In this document: positions 52,679 through 62,414 of the stretch, one piece after another
How positions within the stretch are numbered: the first letter of the stretch is position 1
Layout of the letters: every line of letters begins with the position of its first letter
DNA from: Thermosporothrix hazakensis
GTDB taxonomy: Bacteria > Chloroflexota > Ktedonobacteria > Ktedonobacterales > Ktedonobacteraceae
Direction of reading: 5' to 3'
Assembly (NCBI RefSeq): GCF_003253565.1
Contig: NZ_QKUF01000006.1
Span: forward strand, 124,001 to 188,000
DNA: 64,000 nucleotides
The notes under the pieces: model-generated
Database searches by the model: none
What the model saw: only the letters and a program-made list of their open reading frames with translations
Told to the model about the DNA's origin: nothing
Made by a program: the position numbers and the translations under genes

Positions 52679-53404
52679 TTGACTCCGCAGGGGGGAAATG
52701 GGCGCGAACGTTCAAAGAGACAAGAGAGGGCTTTGCGCATCCTGGATGCAGCAGCAGCACTGATAGAGCGTTGGGGCTACCAGAAAACCACACTCGACGA
52801 TATCTCGAAGCAATCCGGCGTACCGAGAGCGACAATGTATCTGCACTGGAGAACTCGCGAAGACCTTTTGCGGGCGCTGATACAGCGTGAGCGTATTGCT
52901 ATGGGCGAGGAGCTGAGAGAGCGGATTCTCGCTGATCCCGAGGGCGCGACAATTTCAGGTGGACTGAAACATACGGCGTTGCTGATCATGCAGCGTCCCT
53001 TGCTTCGGGCGCTCATCATGCGTGATATTGAGATGCTGGACAAGATGGCACACGAAGGGGTGAACGGAGAGTCGCGGGTGAAGCGTATGGCTGGCTTTCA
53101 ATTTTACCTGGAATTTCTGCGAGATCATGGCCTGGTGCGCAGCGATATGGATGTGAAGGCTCAGGTATACGCCTATAGTGCAATCTGTTTGGGATTTTTC
53201 CTGGCACAGTCATTTCTTCCTGAAGGCTACCAGTTACCAGATGAAGAAATAGCTGAATTGTTAGCGCTATCGGTTGAACGTGTGCTTGGCTCTATGGATC
53301 CCGTTGCCCCTGAGGAACTCGAAGCCGCGACAACAACCTTTATACACTATCTCGATAGTTCACTTGCAGAAGCAAAAGAACGATTTCAACAAGAACTAGA
53401 ATGA
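52679..53404 (+). CDS. TetR family transcriptional regulator
   Basis: A 241-residue repressor that starts with a TTG codon behind a perfect AAAGGAGG. The DNA-binding domain (about 15-65) reads RALRILDAAAALIERWGYQKTTLDDISKQSGVPRATMYLHWRTREDLLRALI, typical TetR. The C-terminal ligand domain is helical and ligand-unspecified. It is 19 bp upstream of the Rph-like gene and therefore in the same operon, and an inverted repeat near its own promoter is the likely operator. The inducer may be the substrate of the downstream enzyme. Confidence 0.92.
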   Translation: MTPQGGNGRERSKRQERALRILDAAAALIERWGYQKTTLDDISKQSGVPRATMYLHWRTREDLLRALIQRERIAMGEELRERILADPEGATISGGLKHTALLIMQRPLLRALIMRDIEMLDKMAHEGVNGESRVKRMAGFQFYLEFLRDHGLVRSDMDVKAQVYAYSAICLGFFLAQSFLPEGYQLPDEEIAELLALSVERVLGSMDPVAPEELEAATTTFIHYLDSSLAEAKERFQQELE

Positions 53405-53423
53405 GCATACTGGAGAAACGACA

Positions 53424-56051
53424 ATGAACGGTGAAGTACATCTTCCCCTGGTTTTAGCCCTTGATGATCCGGCGGCCACGCTTGAGCGGGTTGGCGGAAA
53501 AGGGGCTTCACTGGCTCGTCTGGCCGCGGCAGGGCTGCCTGTACCCGCTGGTTTTCATGTGACCACGACGGCCTATCAGCGCTTTGTGCAGGAGCAAGGT
53601 TTGCAGGGGGAGATTCTGGCGGCAGTTTCTTCGATCTCAATCGATCAGCCGTCGACGCTTGAAGCCGCTTCTCAGCGCATTTCGTTGCTGTTTGCGCAGC
53701 ATTCCATTCCGGCTGATATTGCTGCGGCCATTCGTCAGGCCTATGCCGAACTTGGTGGGGGAGCGGTTGCAGTGCGTTCGTCAGCAACCGCTGAGGATCT
53801 GCCTGAGATGTCGTTTGCCGGTCAGCAGGAGACCTACCTGAACATGCAGGGTGAGGATATGGTGCTTGAAGCCGTGAAGAGCTGTTGGGCCTCGCTCTGG
53901 ACTGCTCGGGCGATTGGTTATCGGGCCCGGCACAATATCGCACCTGAAGATGTGAGCCTGGCTGTGGTGGTACAGAGGCTGGTTCCAGCCGATGCTGCAG
54001 GCATTCTTTTTACGGTAAACCCGTTGACCGCAGCTCATGAACAGGTAATGATAAATGCTGCCTGGGGACTGGGTGAGGCAATTGTTGGCGGGCAGGTGAC
54101 GCCCGATACCCTGGTTGTCGATAAGGAGAGCGGGGAAGTTGTAGAGCGGCAAATTAGTTCAAAAGATGTGATGACGGTGCGAACTGCTGAGGGCACCCAT
54201 GAAGAGCCTGTTCCGCTTGAGAAGCGCACTCAGCCGGTGCTCAGCGCGAAACAGGTAGCAGAATTGGTCCGCCTGGGCATGCAAGTTGAGCAACTGTACA
54301 AGCAGCCAATGGATATTGAATGGGCGCTGCATGAGGAGCATTTCTTCCTTGTGCAGGCTCGACCGATTACTGCTCTACCGGAGCCTGCCGCGCCCCGTGA
54401 GTGGAAGCTTCCCAAAGCAAACGGGCGTTATATGCGCAGTAGTGTGATTGAACTGATGCCGGACCCGCTTTCGCCGCTCTTTACCACGCTTGGCCTGCCT
54501 GCCTGGAATCGGGTGTACAAGCAACTGGGTGAGGAACTGGGCCTGAGTTTTCTCTACAATGATTCGTTTCTCACGACTGTGAATGGATATGCGTACTATG
54601 ATCTTTCCGCTTTAAATGTCCGTTTTAAAGACGGCGTGCGGATCATAACTCTCTCGCTGAAGGAGCTTTTTAAGCTGCTCAAGACCGCCCAAAAACGCCT
54701 GGAGGAAGACGCGCGACCCAGGTATGCAGCGTTGAGCCAGCAATGGGAGGCGGTTGACCTCCAGCAGGAGTCGGCTGCACGTTTGCTGGAAGGAGTGACG
54801 GAGCTGGTGAAGGTAGCATCCGAGTATTACCTGACGATCCAGAGCGGTGTGCTCCCAGCAGCATATATGAGTGAGGCTGCCTTTACAGCTTTCTATGAGC
54901 GGCTGATCCGACGGCGAAATGATCCGCCCGCTTTGACCTTTCTGTTAGGCTTTACAAGCGAGCCGATACGGGCCGAGCAAGCGTTGTATGATCTGGCGCG
55001 TTGGGCCAGTACGCAGCCTCGCCTTGCTGATGTGTTGTTACAATTATCAAGCGAGCAGTTTCGTGAAGTCTACCAGGCGGATGCGCTGGCGGGCGTCGAT
55101 ACCGACATCTGGCAGTCATTCCGTGAGCGCTTCATTGCGCATCTGAAGCGCTTCGGGCACGCGATCTATGATCTTGATTTCGCGAAACCAGTTCCGGCAG
55201 ATGATCCCGCGACGCTGTTTGAGACGCTGAAGTTTTTCTTGAGTGGTGAGGCGCCGAACCCGTATGATCGACAGAACGAGGCGCAGATGCGGCGTGAACG
55301 GGCAACACTGATTGTGCTGACACGCTTGAAGCGCGGTCCGCGTCTGGCGGCGTTCAAGAAGTTGCTGAAGTGGGCGCAAACGCTTGCTCCGTTGCGTGAA
55401 GATGGGTTGGCTGATGTCGGGCTTGGCTGGCCGGTTGTACGAAAGATGTTACGGGAGATCGGGCGGCGTCTGGTGCGGTCTCGCGCGCTGGCTACCGAGG
55501 ATGACGTGTTCTGGTTGACCCTGTCTGAACTTCAGCAGGCCGTCAGCTTGCTTGATCACGGCCAGACACCAGAAAGCTATCAGGACATCGTGAGCAAGCG
55601 ACGAGCGACATGGAAGAGTCAGAGTACAATGAATCCGCCTGTGGCGCTTCCTCAGAAGGGAGGCACGCGTGTTCTGGGTATGGATTTTGCTCGCTTCATG
55701 CCTGCTCGAACTGAACAGGAAAGTCATGATGTATTAAAAGGTGTGGGAGCAAGCCCGGGGCGGGTCACCGGCACTGCACGCGTGATTCATGGTCCGGATG
55801 AGTTCCAGCAGATGCAACAGGGGGATATTCTGGTTGCTCGTATCACAACTCCGGCCTGGACTCCACTGTTTGCGCTGGCAAGCGGGGTGATTACGGATGT
55901 CGGCGGCCCGCTCAGCCATAGCTCGATTGTGGCGCGCGAATATCATATCCCTGCTGTGCTTGGTACGGGCATGGCTACCGAGCGGCTACGCAGCGGGCAA
56001 CGTGTGACCGTGAATGGTGATGTCGGTACAGTGACGATTCATGAGAAGTAG
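53424..56051 (+). CDS. PEP-synthase-like/rifampicin phosphotransferase-like enzyme
   Basis: An 875-residue protein with the three-part layout of rifampicin phosphotransferase. Residues 1-320: ATP-binding domain (LVLALDDPAATLERVGGKGASLARL, VAVRSSATAEDLPEMSFAGQQETYLN, and VQARPITALPEP at its end). Residues about 330-770: middle domain that in Rph binds the drug. Residues about 775-875: swivelling phosphohistidine domain with GGPLSHSSIVAREYHIPAV, His832 lying almost at the position of the transfer His in Listeria Rph (H825). Rph adds phosphate to the ansa bridge of rifamycins from ATP. A different pyruvate phosphotransferase-type role cannot be ruled out from the middle domain. It is cotranscribed with tetR and followed by a P450. 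Confidence 0.82.
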   Translation: MNGEVHLPLVLALDDPAATLERVGGKGASLARLAAAGLPVPAGFHVTTTAYQRFVQEQGLQGEILAAVSSISIDQPSTLEAASQRISLLFAQHSIPADIAAAIRQAYAELGGGAVAVRSSATAEDLPEMSFAGQQETYLNMQGEDMVLEAVKSCWASLWTARAIGYRARHNIAPEDVSLAVVVQRLVPADAAGILFTVNPLTAAHEQVMINAAWGLGEAIVGGQVTPDTLVVDKESGEVVERQISSKDVMTVRTAEGTHEEPVPLEKRTQPVLSAKQVAELVRLGMQVEQLYKQPMDIEWALHEEHFFLVQARPITALPEPAAPREWKLPKANGRYMRSSVIELMPDPLSPLFTTLGLPAWNRVYKQLGEELGLSFLYNDSFLTTVNGYAYYDLSALNVRFKDGVRIITLSLKELFKLLKTAQKRLEEDARPRYAALSQQWEAVDLQQESAARLLEGVTELVKVASEYYLTIQSGVLPAAYMSEAAFTAFYERLIRRRNDPPALTFLLGFTSEPIRAEQALYDLARWASTQPRLADVLLQLSSEQFREVYQADALAGVDTDIWQSFRERFIAHLKRFGHAIYDLDFAKPVPADDPATLFETLKFFLSGEAPNPYDRQNEAQMRRERATLIVLTRLKRGPRLAAFKKLLKWAQTLAPLREDGLADVGLGWPVVRKMLREIGRRLVRSRALATEDDVFWLTLSELQQAVSLLDHGQTPESYQDIVSKRRATWKSQSTMNPPVALPQKGGTRVLGMDFARFMPARTEQESHDVLKGVGASPGRVTGTARVIHGPDEFQQMQQGDILVARITTPAWTPLFALASGVITDVGGPLSHSSIVAREYHIPAVLGTGMATERLRSGQRVTVNGDVGTVTIHEK

Positions 56052-56179
56052 CGCTCTATTCTGGCTAAAAACGAGGGGACCTTTTCTGAAAGAGGCCCTT
56101 AAAAGTGCGTAAAATGGTCCTGATTGAAGGGGAGCTGCTACCCCATTTTTGTGATGCTCAGTTTGGAAAGGTCAGTTTC

Positions 56180-57394
56180 ATGTTAGACAAACTTTCGACT
56201 ATACAGGATGTTGAGCATTCGTACAAATATTACCAGATCATGCGTGATACTCAGCCTGTCTGGTATGACGAGCAGACTCGTTCATGGAATGTCTTTCGCT
56301 ATCAGGATGTGTATACGGTCGTCACTGATCATCAGCGTTTTTCTTCGCAGATGAAGGCATCGCGCTCGCTCGATCGGGTGCTTGAGAACGAGAGCAGAAT
56401 CAAAATGGGCAAGGCGCTTACCCGGTTGGATCCGCCGCTGCATCGTCGGTATCGCAATCTTGTTTCTCCTGCGTTTACACCTCGGGCGCTCTCCCGGCTC
56501 TCCGGGCGAATCGAGGCTATCAGTCAGGAATTGCTGGATCAAGTGCGGGCGGCGGGGAAGATGGAATTTGTCGCCGATTTTGCGTATCCGCTGCCGACAA
56601 TTGTGATTGCTGAGATGATCGGCGTTCCGACTTCTGATCGTCCGCTGTTCCGAGGTTGGGCCGATGAACTGCTGAACAGCCAGATCCAGAGAGCGGAGGA
56701 GCCTCATGATGGGGACTCAAACGTGCGGCGCATGGTAGATGTGTTTGCGGAGATGAGCGAGTACTTTGATCGCATGCTGGAAGAGAGGCGGCGTCATCCT
56801 CGCAACGATATGATGAGCGAGCTCCTGGCGGTCGAACTTGATGGCGAGCGGCTGAGTACCGAGGACACCATCAGCTTTTGTATCACGCTGTTGTTAGCGG
56901 GCCATGTTACAACGCTGAACTTGCTCAGTCTGGCGATCTATTGTTTCCACACACATCCAGATGCGATGGAGCGGCTTCGCAAGCAGCGCGAGCTGATGCC
57001 TGGTGCTATTGAAGAAGTCCTGCGCTATATGTCGCCGGTGCGTGCGCTCAGGCGAGTCACAGCGGCTGATGTGACGCTTGGTGACGTGACGATTCCGAAA
57101 AATGCCCAGGTGTTTGCCTGGTTGGCTTCGGCCAATTACGATGAGCGCCAATTTGCTGAGCCAGAACGTTTTGATATTACGCGTGAGCCGAATAAACATC
57201 TGAGTTTCGGGCATGGCGTGCATTTCTGCATCGGTGCTCCGCTTGCACGAATGGAAGCAGGAATTGCTCTGCCGATGATCCTACAGCAATTGCCTGAACT
57301 TCGCATTGAGACAGATCAGCCACTAGAGCTGCTGGAAGGCTCGGGTATTCTTGGTTTTAAGCGCTTGCCTGTTACCTTTACCGCTTCGGCGTAG
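56180..57394 (+). CDS. Cytochrome P450
   Basis: A 404-residue bacterial P450 of the CYP107-like soluble class. Landmarks: the I-helix LLLAGHVTTLNLLSLAI (oxygen-activation AGxxTT), the K-helix ExxR in EEVLRYMSPVRALRRV, and the heme-binding loop SFGHGVHFCIGAPLARMEAG with the Cys ligand. An oxygenase of this type needs a ferredoxin and reductase, which are not in this window. I start at ATG 56180, with GGAAAGG in front, rather than at the further upstream candidates that add 25 residues. It follows the Rph-like gene by 128 bp in the same direction, so it is probably in the same TetR-controlled transcript, and might hydroxylate the same drug. Confidence 0.9.
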   Translation: MLDKLSTIQDVEHSYKYYQIMRDTQPVWYDEQTRSWNVFRYQDVYTVVTDHQRFSSQMKASRSLDRVLENESRIKMGKALTRLDPPLHRRYRNLVSPAFTPRALSRLSGRIEAISQELLDQVRAAGKMEFVADFAYPLPTIVIAEMIGVPTSDRPLFRGWADELLNSQIQRAEEPHDGDSNVRRMVDVFAEMSEYFDRMLEERRRHPRNDMMSELLAVELDGERLSTEDTISFCITLLLAGHVTTLNLLSLAIYCFHTHPDAMERLRKQRELMPGAIEEVLRYMSPVRALRRVTAADVTLGDVTIPKNAQVFAWLASANYDERQFAEPERFDITREPNKHLSFGHGVHFCIGAPLARMEAGIALPMILQQLPELRIETDQPLELLEGSGILGFKRLPVTFTASA

Positions 57395-57415
57395 CCCGGA
57401 AAGCGCAACGAGTCT

Positions 57416-57451
57416 GCGGGAGGGGGAAGGGATCCCTTCTCCCGCTTTTTT
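57416..57451 (+). terminator. Rho-independent terminator of the P450 gene
   Basis: GCGGGAG (57416-57422) and CTCCCGC (57439-57445) enclose an inner GAAGGGATCCCTTC palindrome, followed by TTTTTT. Confidence 0.85.
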
Positions 57452-57533
57452 GTTGACTCTTGTGAATATAAGGCAAATCAGGGTACACTACAGGAAGATC
57501 GTTTGTCGTATGAATAACAAGAAAGAGACGATT

Positions 57534-57922
57534 ATGACTGTTGCATTGACCCTCTCGCTCCTTCCCGAAACATTTGCGATTTGCCGTCTGGAGCCGGGAA
57601 CGCCTCTGCACGATTTGCAGAAGGGCGGCTCGTTTTTCTCTATCACCAGCACTATGGACGAGCTTTCGGTGGTCTGCCCGGTTGATTCGATTCCTTCGAC
57701 GGAGATCAAGGCAGACCGTGATTGGAGCTGCTTCAAGCTGCATGGCCCGTTCCCGTTTGATCTGGTTGGCTCAATTCGGTGACCGCGCCACTGGCTGAAG
57801 CGAAAGTTGGCATCTTCGCGATCTCAACCTATGACACTGATTATGTACTGGTCAAGCAAGAGCTGCTGGAAAGCGCTATTGCCGCTCTGAGAAAGGCCGG
57901 ACATACGGTGTACACCGATTGA
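57534..57922 (+). pseudogene. ACT-domain protein broken by a one-base deletion
   Basis: Frame one (ATG 57534) gives LSLLPETFAICRLEPGTPLH, then KGGSFFSITSTMDELSVVCP and FKLHGPFPFDLVGSIR before a stop at 57782. In the next frame the sequence continues VTAPLAEAKVGIFAISTYDTDYVLV and ends KAGHTVYTD at 57919. Restoring one G in the GG run at 57778-57779 joins them into a protein of about 130 residues that matches small ACT-domain (CASTOR-like) amino-acid-binding proteins along its whole length, including the second ACT motif. This is either a single disabling mutation in an otherwise perfect gene or a base-calling error; the intact, conserved second half favours the latter or a very recent event. 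Confidence 0.8.
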
Positions 57923-57981
57923 TCGGTAGGTTTCTATAAGGCTGCCTGCTTATACGCTATCTGTAATAGATCTTCCTCCTC

Positions 57982-60960
57982 TTAGACTTGTTCTGCGAGA
58001 TATTCCAGCAATGATGCATCAGAGAGCCCGAGTCCTGCCTCCAACCACGAGGATGGTATGTTTGGATGCGCTGCTGTATCGATGCGCCAATGAAAGCCCG
58101 TTGCCTGTTTGGTCTGGTTGCTCAAGAGGTAAGAAGCGATAAGGGTGCAGTAGCGTGTCTTGACGCGGTCTACAGGAATATCAAGTATAAAGGTGTGCTT
58201 TTTGAGTGAGCAGGAAATATACTGATAGTAGTGCGATCTGTCGTGTTCATCAAGCAGGCTGAGTTCTACACCTGTTCGTGGTGGACCTTCCAGTGTCAAT
58301 GTGAGCTTGTTTGCTTGCAGATGGCTCTCAAGGATGCGCGGTGGTCTATGGACCTCAAACGAGAGCGCTTTTTGTCCGCTTGTGAGTGTGAAGGTGGTGT
58401 ACTCAGACAGGCAACAAGGTGCAAGTATTTGAAGGTCATTGAGAAGCGCATTCCCTGCACTATTTGTGTGATATGTGCCGAGCAATTGTTTCCCGGCGTA
58501 TAGTCGAATCTCACTTTCGGGAACTGAAAAGATATATAGAAGGGAATGAGCAATGTAATAATACTGTAATCTCTCGACGCGTTGCCATGTTGTGCCCGAA
58601 CTCCGCTGATAGAACCGTATGCCGAAAAGAGGCGGGGAGAAACAAAGATCGATTGTTTGTGCAAGGGTTGGAAAGGACAGCGGCACCGTGAGCCGGGGCG
58701 CAGTGAGCTCTTGCACGCCTTCAGGAAAGTGTTGTTGTGTATCGATGGGCGAGGCTGGCGTGACTGCTTCGGCTGTTACCTGAATGCTTGTTTGTCTGGT
58801 GGGCCGCTCGGGAGGCCCGAAGAGCGGGTGTGAGGCACTGATTTCGAGCGTTGTCGGCTGGCCCTCGATAAGCGGATAGGATGATGCACTGATTTCGACC
58901 GATGGGATGAGGGAAAATGTGCATTGCTCTATAACTTCATCTTCCTGAAGAAAGTGAAGCTGCCATTTGCCATAGCGTGCGCGGGTGAAGGTGTGCAAAC
59001 TGCGCAGCGTCTTCTGATCGAGCCTGTAGCACTGTTCTGCGATCTCGGTCAGGGTGATGGGAAGCGTGACCTGTTCATCCCGGTAAGCAAGCTGACAGCG
59101 CAGTCCCTCTAGAGAACGATTTGTGTTGATCTGAAGCTGATTGAAGGCATAAAACTGACCATGTTTCAGGTGCACGGAAGAGCCATTTTCCGGCTGAATA
59201 CTGATCGAAAACTTGCCTGGTTGCTTGAAGGTCCAGCGACATAGGCCCGCAGAGAGCTGAAACGGTTTCTCGGTCTCTTTCCAGATGACGCGATAGACTC
59301 TATAAGAAGTAGAGTAGGATTCTACATTTTCGAGTGCAATATGCGGTGCGTGCCAGATGCTGCATCCCTGCTTCACGAAGAGATAATAAAGCGTATCTCC
59401 CCATTTTCTCCTTGTACCGGCAGGAACATTCTGACGGGTACTGGAGGCGAAGAGAAGCGCATCATCCAGCGTTTTATGCATATATTTGGATGGAAGTGTC
59501 TCGAAACTATATTCGATAGAAAGGTCGCAATCAATGCGCTTGAGCAGCAGGCCGGGCATGTGGGACTCACTCTGGACCCCGCCTGTGTCGGTAGGATATA
59601 GCGGCCACTGTTGGGTATCACCTTGCGAGGTGCGGACGGTGAGAGTGCGTATAGTCTGATTCCAGAACCCAACTCTGACCCAGGGAAAGGTAAGCAGAAT
59701 AGCCGGGCGCTGTTCCTCGAATGTCAGCTCCAGCGCTATTTTAACGGAGAGGCCCTGGGAGGCTTGCACTTTTTGTGTATCTATGAGCAACAATTCCCCG
59801 GGCGTTATCTCATCGACATAGAGGTAGAAGCTATTTCCCTGCTCATCATAACATCGTCGGGTGACATGAATGCGCTGCTCTCCTTTCCGGACCTCGAACG
59901 GCTGTGCCTTTTTATAGGCGATGTAGTGATTCTGCCGAAGCGGGATCAGTCGGTTGATGGGCCATTGCTGGATTGCTTCCAGCCAGAGCCAATCAAACGG
60001 CACTACCTGATAGCGGGTCTTTCCTATCTGATAATATCCATAGTGTAACATGTTCGACTGATAATGTACCCGGGATATATTTACGACGCGGTGTGCAGGT
60101 GTACTGATCTGCGTGTCGGACGGCAAGCTGAGCAGAAGTTCCAGAAAGCGTTCAGGCCTGAGGGCGTTGCGAAAGCGCTGGTAGACGCTCAGGATAATGT
60201 CTTTCTGGCGGCGGAAAAAGGATGGCGTTTCATTTTGTTCGAGCAAGGCTTTCAGGCTCTCCTGATCGGGGTATGTTCCTTCTGCGATCCGCTCTATAAG
60301 CTCTGCGAGCTTGAAAAGATCTTCCCGGAAACGCGGGTATGCTTTGTGATGGATTGGCAGGCTGTCTCCTGTTTGCCGTTGATATCCCTGAAGTATCGAT
60401 TGCACTTCCAGCGAGTACGGATTCTGATGCGAAACAAAACGATATTGATAAAACCAGCAAAAGAAGTCAATAAACTGCTTGCGTTCAAGGCTGGCAACAC
60501 CGGGGAGAGCGTCTGTCAGCGACTTGATAATCAGGCGGCGAGTTTGATCTGTGTGCTGCTCGTAGCGCTGTTGCCCGCGCCGGGGAATATGAGCCTGTGC
60601 ATACGTGAGCCAGAGAAGCTCGGCGAGCGGGTAGGAGTACGTTATGCCGGACGCGCCAAGCTCTGGTAAAAAATCTTCCCAGAATTTGTACTCTTTGAGA
60701 TAAAGCGTGTGCCGGATGTATTCGCAGGCATAGGCAAGCAGGATGTAGCCTTCCTTGAGGTAAGCCTGAAGGAGATTTGGGCGTCTGGCTTCGAGGTCAT
60801 CGAGGGCTGCCAGTTGCTTGAAAATGGAGCGAGCCAGCTCTTGCAGCACTGCGTATTCCTGCTCGTCGAACTCGACCTGAGCAAGCGAGCCGCCGGCACG
60901 ATATTGGCGCGAGACGAGTTCGCGATACACTCCCAATCGGTTCTGCTGTTGAAATGTCAT
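57982..60960 (-). CDS. Large unknown protein of a three-gene cassette (992 aa)
   Basis: I do not recognise this protein. It has 992 residues. Residues 1-300 are helical repeats (AYACEYIRHTLYLKEYKFWE, IIKSLTDALPGVASLERKQF, and LRPERFLELLLSL). Residues 300-980 look beta-rich, with long runs of alternating hydrophobics like several sandwich domains (VFEVRKGEQRIHVTRRC-type strands, WRVGFWNQTIRTLTVRTSQG, TLEISASHPLFGPPERP). No Walker loop, zinc motif, nuclease DED or membrane span is visible. The start overlaps the end of the upstream gene by four bases (ATGA), showing strong translational coupling. Possible roles are scaffold, receptor or defence-associated protein; unknown. Confidence 0.82.
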   Translation of the reverse strand: MTFQQQNRLGVYRELVSRQYRAGGSLAQVEFDEQEYAVLQELARSIFKQLAALDDLEARRPNLLQAYLKEGYILLAYACEYIRHTLYLKEYKFWEDFLPELGASGITYSYPLAELLWLTYAQAHIPRRGQQRYEQHTDQTRRLIIKSLTDALPGVASLERKQFIDFFCWFYQYRFVSHQNPYSLEVQSILQGYQRQTGDSLPIHHKAYPRFREDLFKLAELIERIAEGTYPDQESLKALLEQNETPSFFRRQKDIILSVYQRFRNALRPERFLELLLSLPSDTQISTPAHRVVNISRVHYQSNMLHYGYYQIGKTRYQVVPFDWLWLEAIQQWPINRLIPLRQNHYIAYKKAQPFEVRKGEQRIHVTRRCYDEQGNSFYLYVDEITPGELLLIDTQKVQASQGLSVKIALELTFEEQRPAILLTFPWVRVGFWNQTIRTLTVRTSQGDTQQWPLYPTDTGGVQSESHMPGLLLKRIDCDLSIEYSFETLPSKYMHKTLDDALLFASSTRQNVPAGTRRKWGDTLYYLFVKQGCSIWHAPHIALENVESYSTSYRVYRVIWKETEKPFQLSAGLCRWTFKQPGKFSISIQPENGSSVHLKHGQFYAFNQLQINTNRSLEGLRCQLAYRDEQVTLPITLTEIAEQCYRLDQKTLRSLHTFTRARYGKWQLHFLQEDEVIEQCTFSLIPSVEISASSYPLIEGQPTTLEISASHPLFGPPERPTRQTSIQVTAEAVTPASPIDTQQHFPEGVQELTAPRLTVPLSFPTLAQTIDLCFSPPLFGIRFYQRSSGTTWQRVERLQYYYIAHSLLYIFSVPESEIRLYAGKQLLGTYHTNSAGNALLNDLQILAPCCLSEYTTFTLTSGQKALSFEVHRPPRILESHLQANKLTLTLEGPPRTGVELSLLDEHDRSHYYQYISCSLKKHTFILDIPVDRVKTRYCTLIASYLLSNQTKQATGFHWRIDTAAHPNIPSSWLEAGLGLSDASLLEYLAEQV

Positions 60961-62414
60961 GCCATATGCTCCCCTTCAATTTCTATCGGATCGAATACAG
61001 CCTGCTCCCTGAGCCATTCGAGGAGATACCAGCGTATCATCAACAATTGTTGCGCTTTGTTGATAGTGGTGATATGTGGGGATGGTGGCGTGTCGATGGA
61101 GGCAAGGAGCGGCTCAACGAGCGTGGATTCCAGGCGGAGCCAGCGGTTCCAATCCTCCCATTTGCTACCGGTGTGTGTGGTAGTGTGAGGATGGATGTTC
61201 AATTGTTGTGTCAATTGAGCTAAAGCCTGTCGCCAGGCGGGGTCAAGCGTTGAAGGCTGCTCCTGCTCGCCGTCGAGAGTGAAGAATATCTTATCGAGTA
61301 GCTTTTTGGCCTGGTTGAGCCTGTATTGTCGGAAGATCGATTTTCTGCGGTCAGCGAGCGGAAGAAGTGCTCGCATCTCTGTCAGATGGCTACGTAACAG
61401 TGCATCGTGCTCGGCTGTTTGGCGCTTCAGGGCTTCATATTGTTGCCTCGCGCGGTGAAGGATCTCGCTGTTGTTCTGGCTCATAAGTTGAAGAGTGGTC
61501 TTTACTTCCTGTAATTCCTTTTCTGACTCTTCAAAATTTTCCAGCGTTATTGTGTAGCAATCGTTAGCCTCAGAAAGCTCCTGACGGAGAAGCTCCTGTT
61601 CTTCTTGATGGCGCGTTTGTAGCTCAGTGAGCTTTTGTTGCAAGTCATGAGATTGTTTCTGTAGCTGCTCGATCTTTTGTTGCTGCTGCTGAACACATAT
61701 AGTGAGTTCGTGAAGCCGCTGTTTTTGATTGTTCAAGGTAGATTGATCAATATGCAGAGAAGCGATTTTTTGTTGAAGCGTAAGCGCATTTTCGCGCTCG
61801 GTTGTGAGCTCCTGTTCCAGTTGCAAGATGCGCTGCTGTCGCTCCTCAAGTGTGGTCTCGAAGCTCTGATGCTGCTCCTCAAGCGCCGTGTTTCGCGCTT
61901 CAAGCTCCTCTATTTTATGCTGGAGGCGATGAATCGCCACTTTTTGCTTGAGCTTGCTGTCAGCTTGCAGAAGCTCCTGCAATAGTTCAGGAGTGCAGGC
62001 AGCGCTCAATTCTTTATGCATTAATAGTGCAAAATAGAGCGCGATGCTGATTCTTTCATCGTCCTTTTGATGAGCGAGTAAACGAACAACATCGTCTTCT
62101 AGATGTTCGGTTGAAGTCCGCTCCCAGGCCTGAATAACGAGGTGCCCATATTTATTGAGCCAGTGACTGTATAGCAGGAATTGCGCATGTTTGCAGCCGG
62201 TGCAATGGGTAATAAGCTCCTGTATTTTGCTCTCCGGGACATTGCGACCGCGCTCAAAGCCTTTTTTCCAATAGCGATCCTGCGGCTTGCGGTGATCATC
62301 CTTCTGAATTACCTCTTGAACGGCCTCCTTGCCGAGAAAGTGGACAAACGTGTCCCAATCGTCCCGGGTAAGCAGTTCGAGGGCGACGTGGTCATGCTTC
62401 TGCTTTTTGATCAT
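60957..62414 (-). CDS. Long coiled-coil protein of the three-gene cassette (485 aa)
   Basis: I do not recognise this protein. It has 485 residues. The N-terminal 150 residues form a globular, charged domain (LTRDDWDTFVHFLGKEAVQEVIQ, a small Cys/His group in ITHCTGCKHAQF). Residues about 155-380 are a long coiled coil with heptads full of Gln and Glu (HKIEELEARNTALEEQHQSF, QQQQQKIEQLQKQSHDLQQK), giving an SMC- or kinesin-like rod but no ATPase head. The C-terminal 100 residues are helical. Start ATG 62414, AAGGGATC site. It overlaps the 131-residue gene by 23 bases upstream and the 992-residue gene by four downstream. Confidence 0.8.
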   Translation of the reverse strand: MIKKQKHDHVALELLTRDDWDTFVHFLGKEAVQEVIQKDDHRKPQDRYWKKGFERGRNVPESKIQELITHCTGCKHAQFLLYSHWLNKYGHLVIQAWERTSTEHLEDDVVRLLAHQKDDERISIALYFALLMHKELSAACTPELLQELLQADSKLKQKVAIHRLQHKIEELEARNTALEEQHQSFETTLEERQQRILQLEQELTTERENALTLQQKIASLHIDQSTLNNQKQRLHELTICVQQQQQKIEQLQKQSHDLQQKLTELQTRHQEEQELLRQELSEANDCYTITLENFEESEKELQEVKTTLQLMSQNNSEILHRARQQYEALKRQTAEHDALLRSHLTEMRALLPLADRRKSIFRQYRLNQAKKLLDKIFFTLDGEQEQPSTLDPAWRQALAQLTQQLNIHPHTTTHTGSKWEDWNRWLRLESTLVEPLLASIDTPPSPHITTINKAQQLLMIRWYLLEWLREQAVFDPIEIEGEHMA

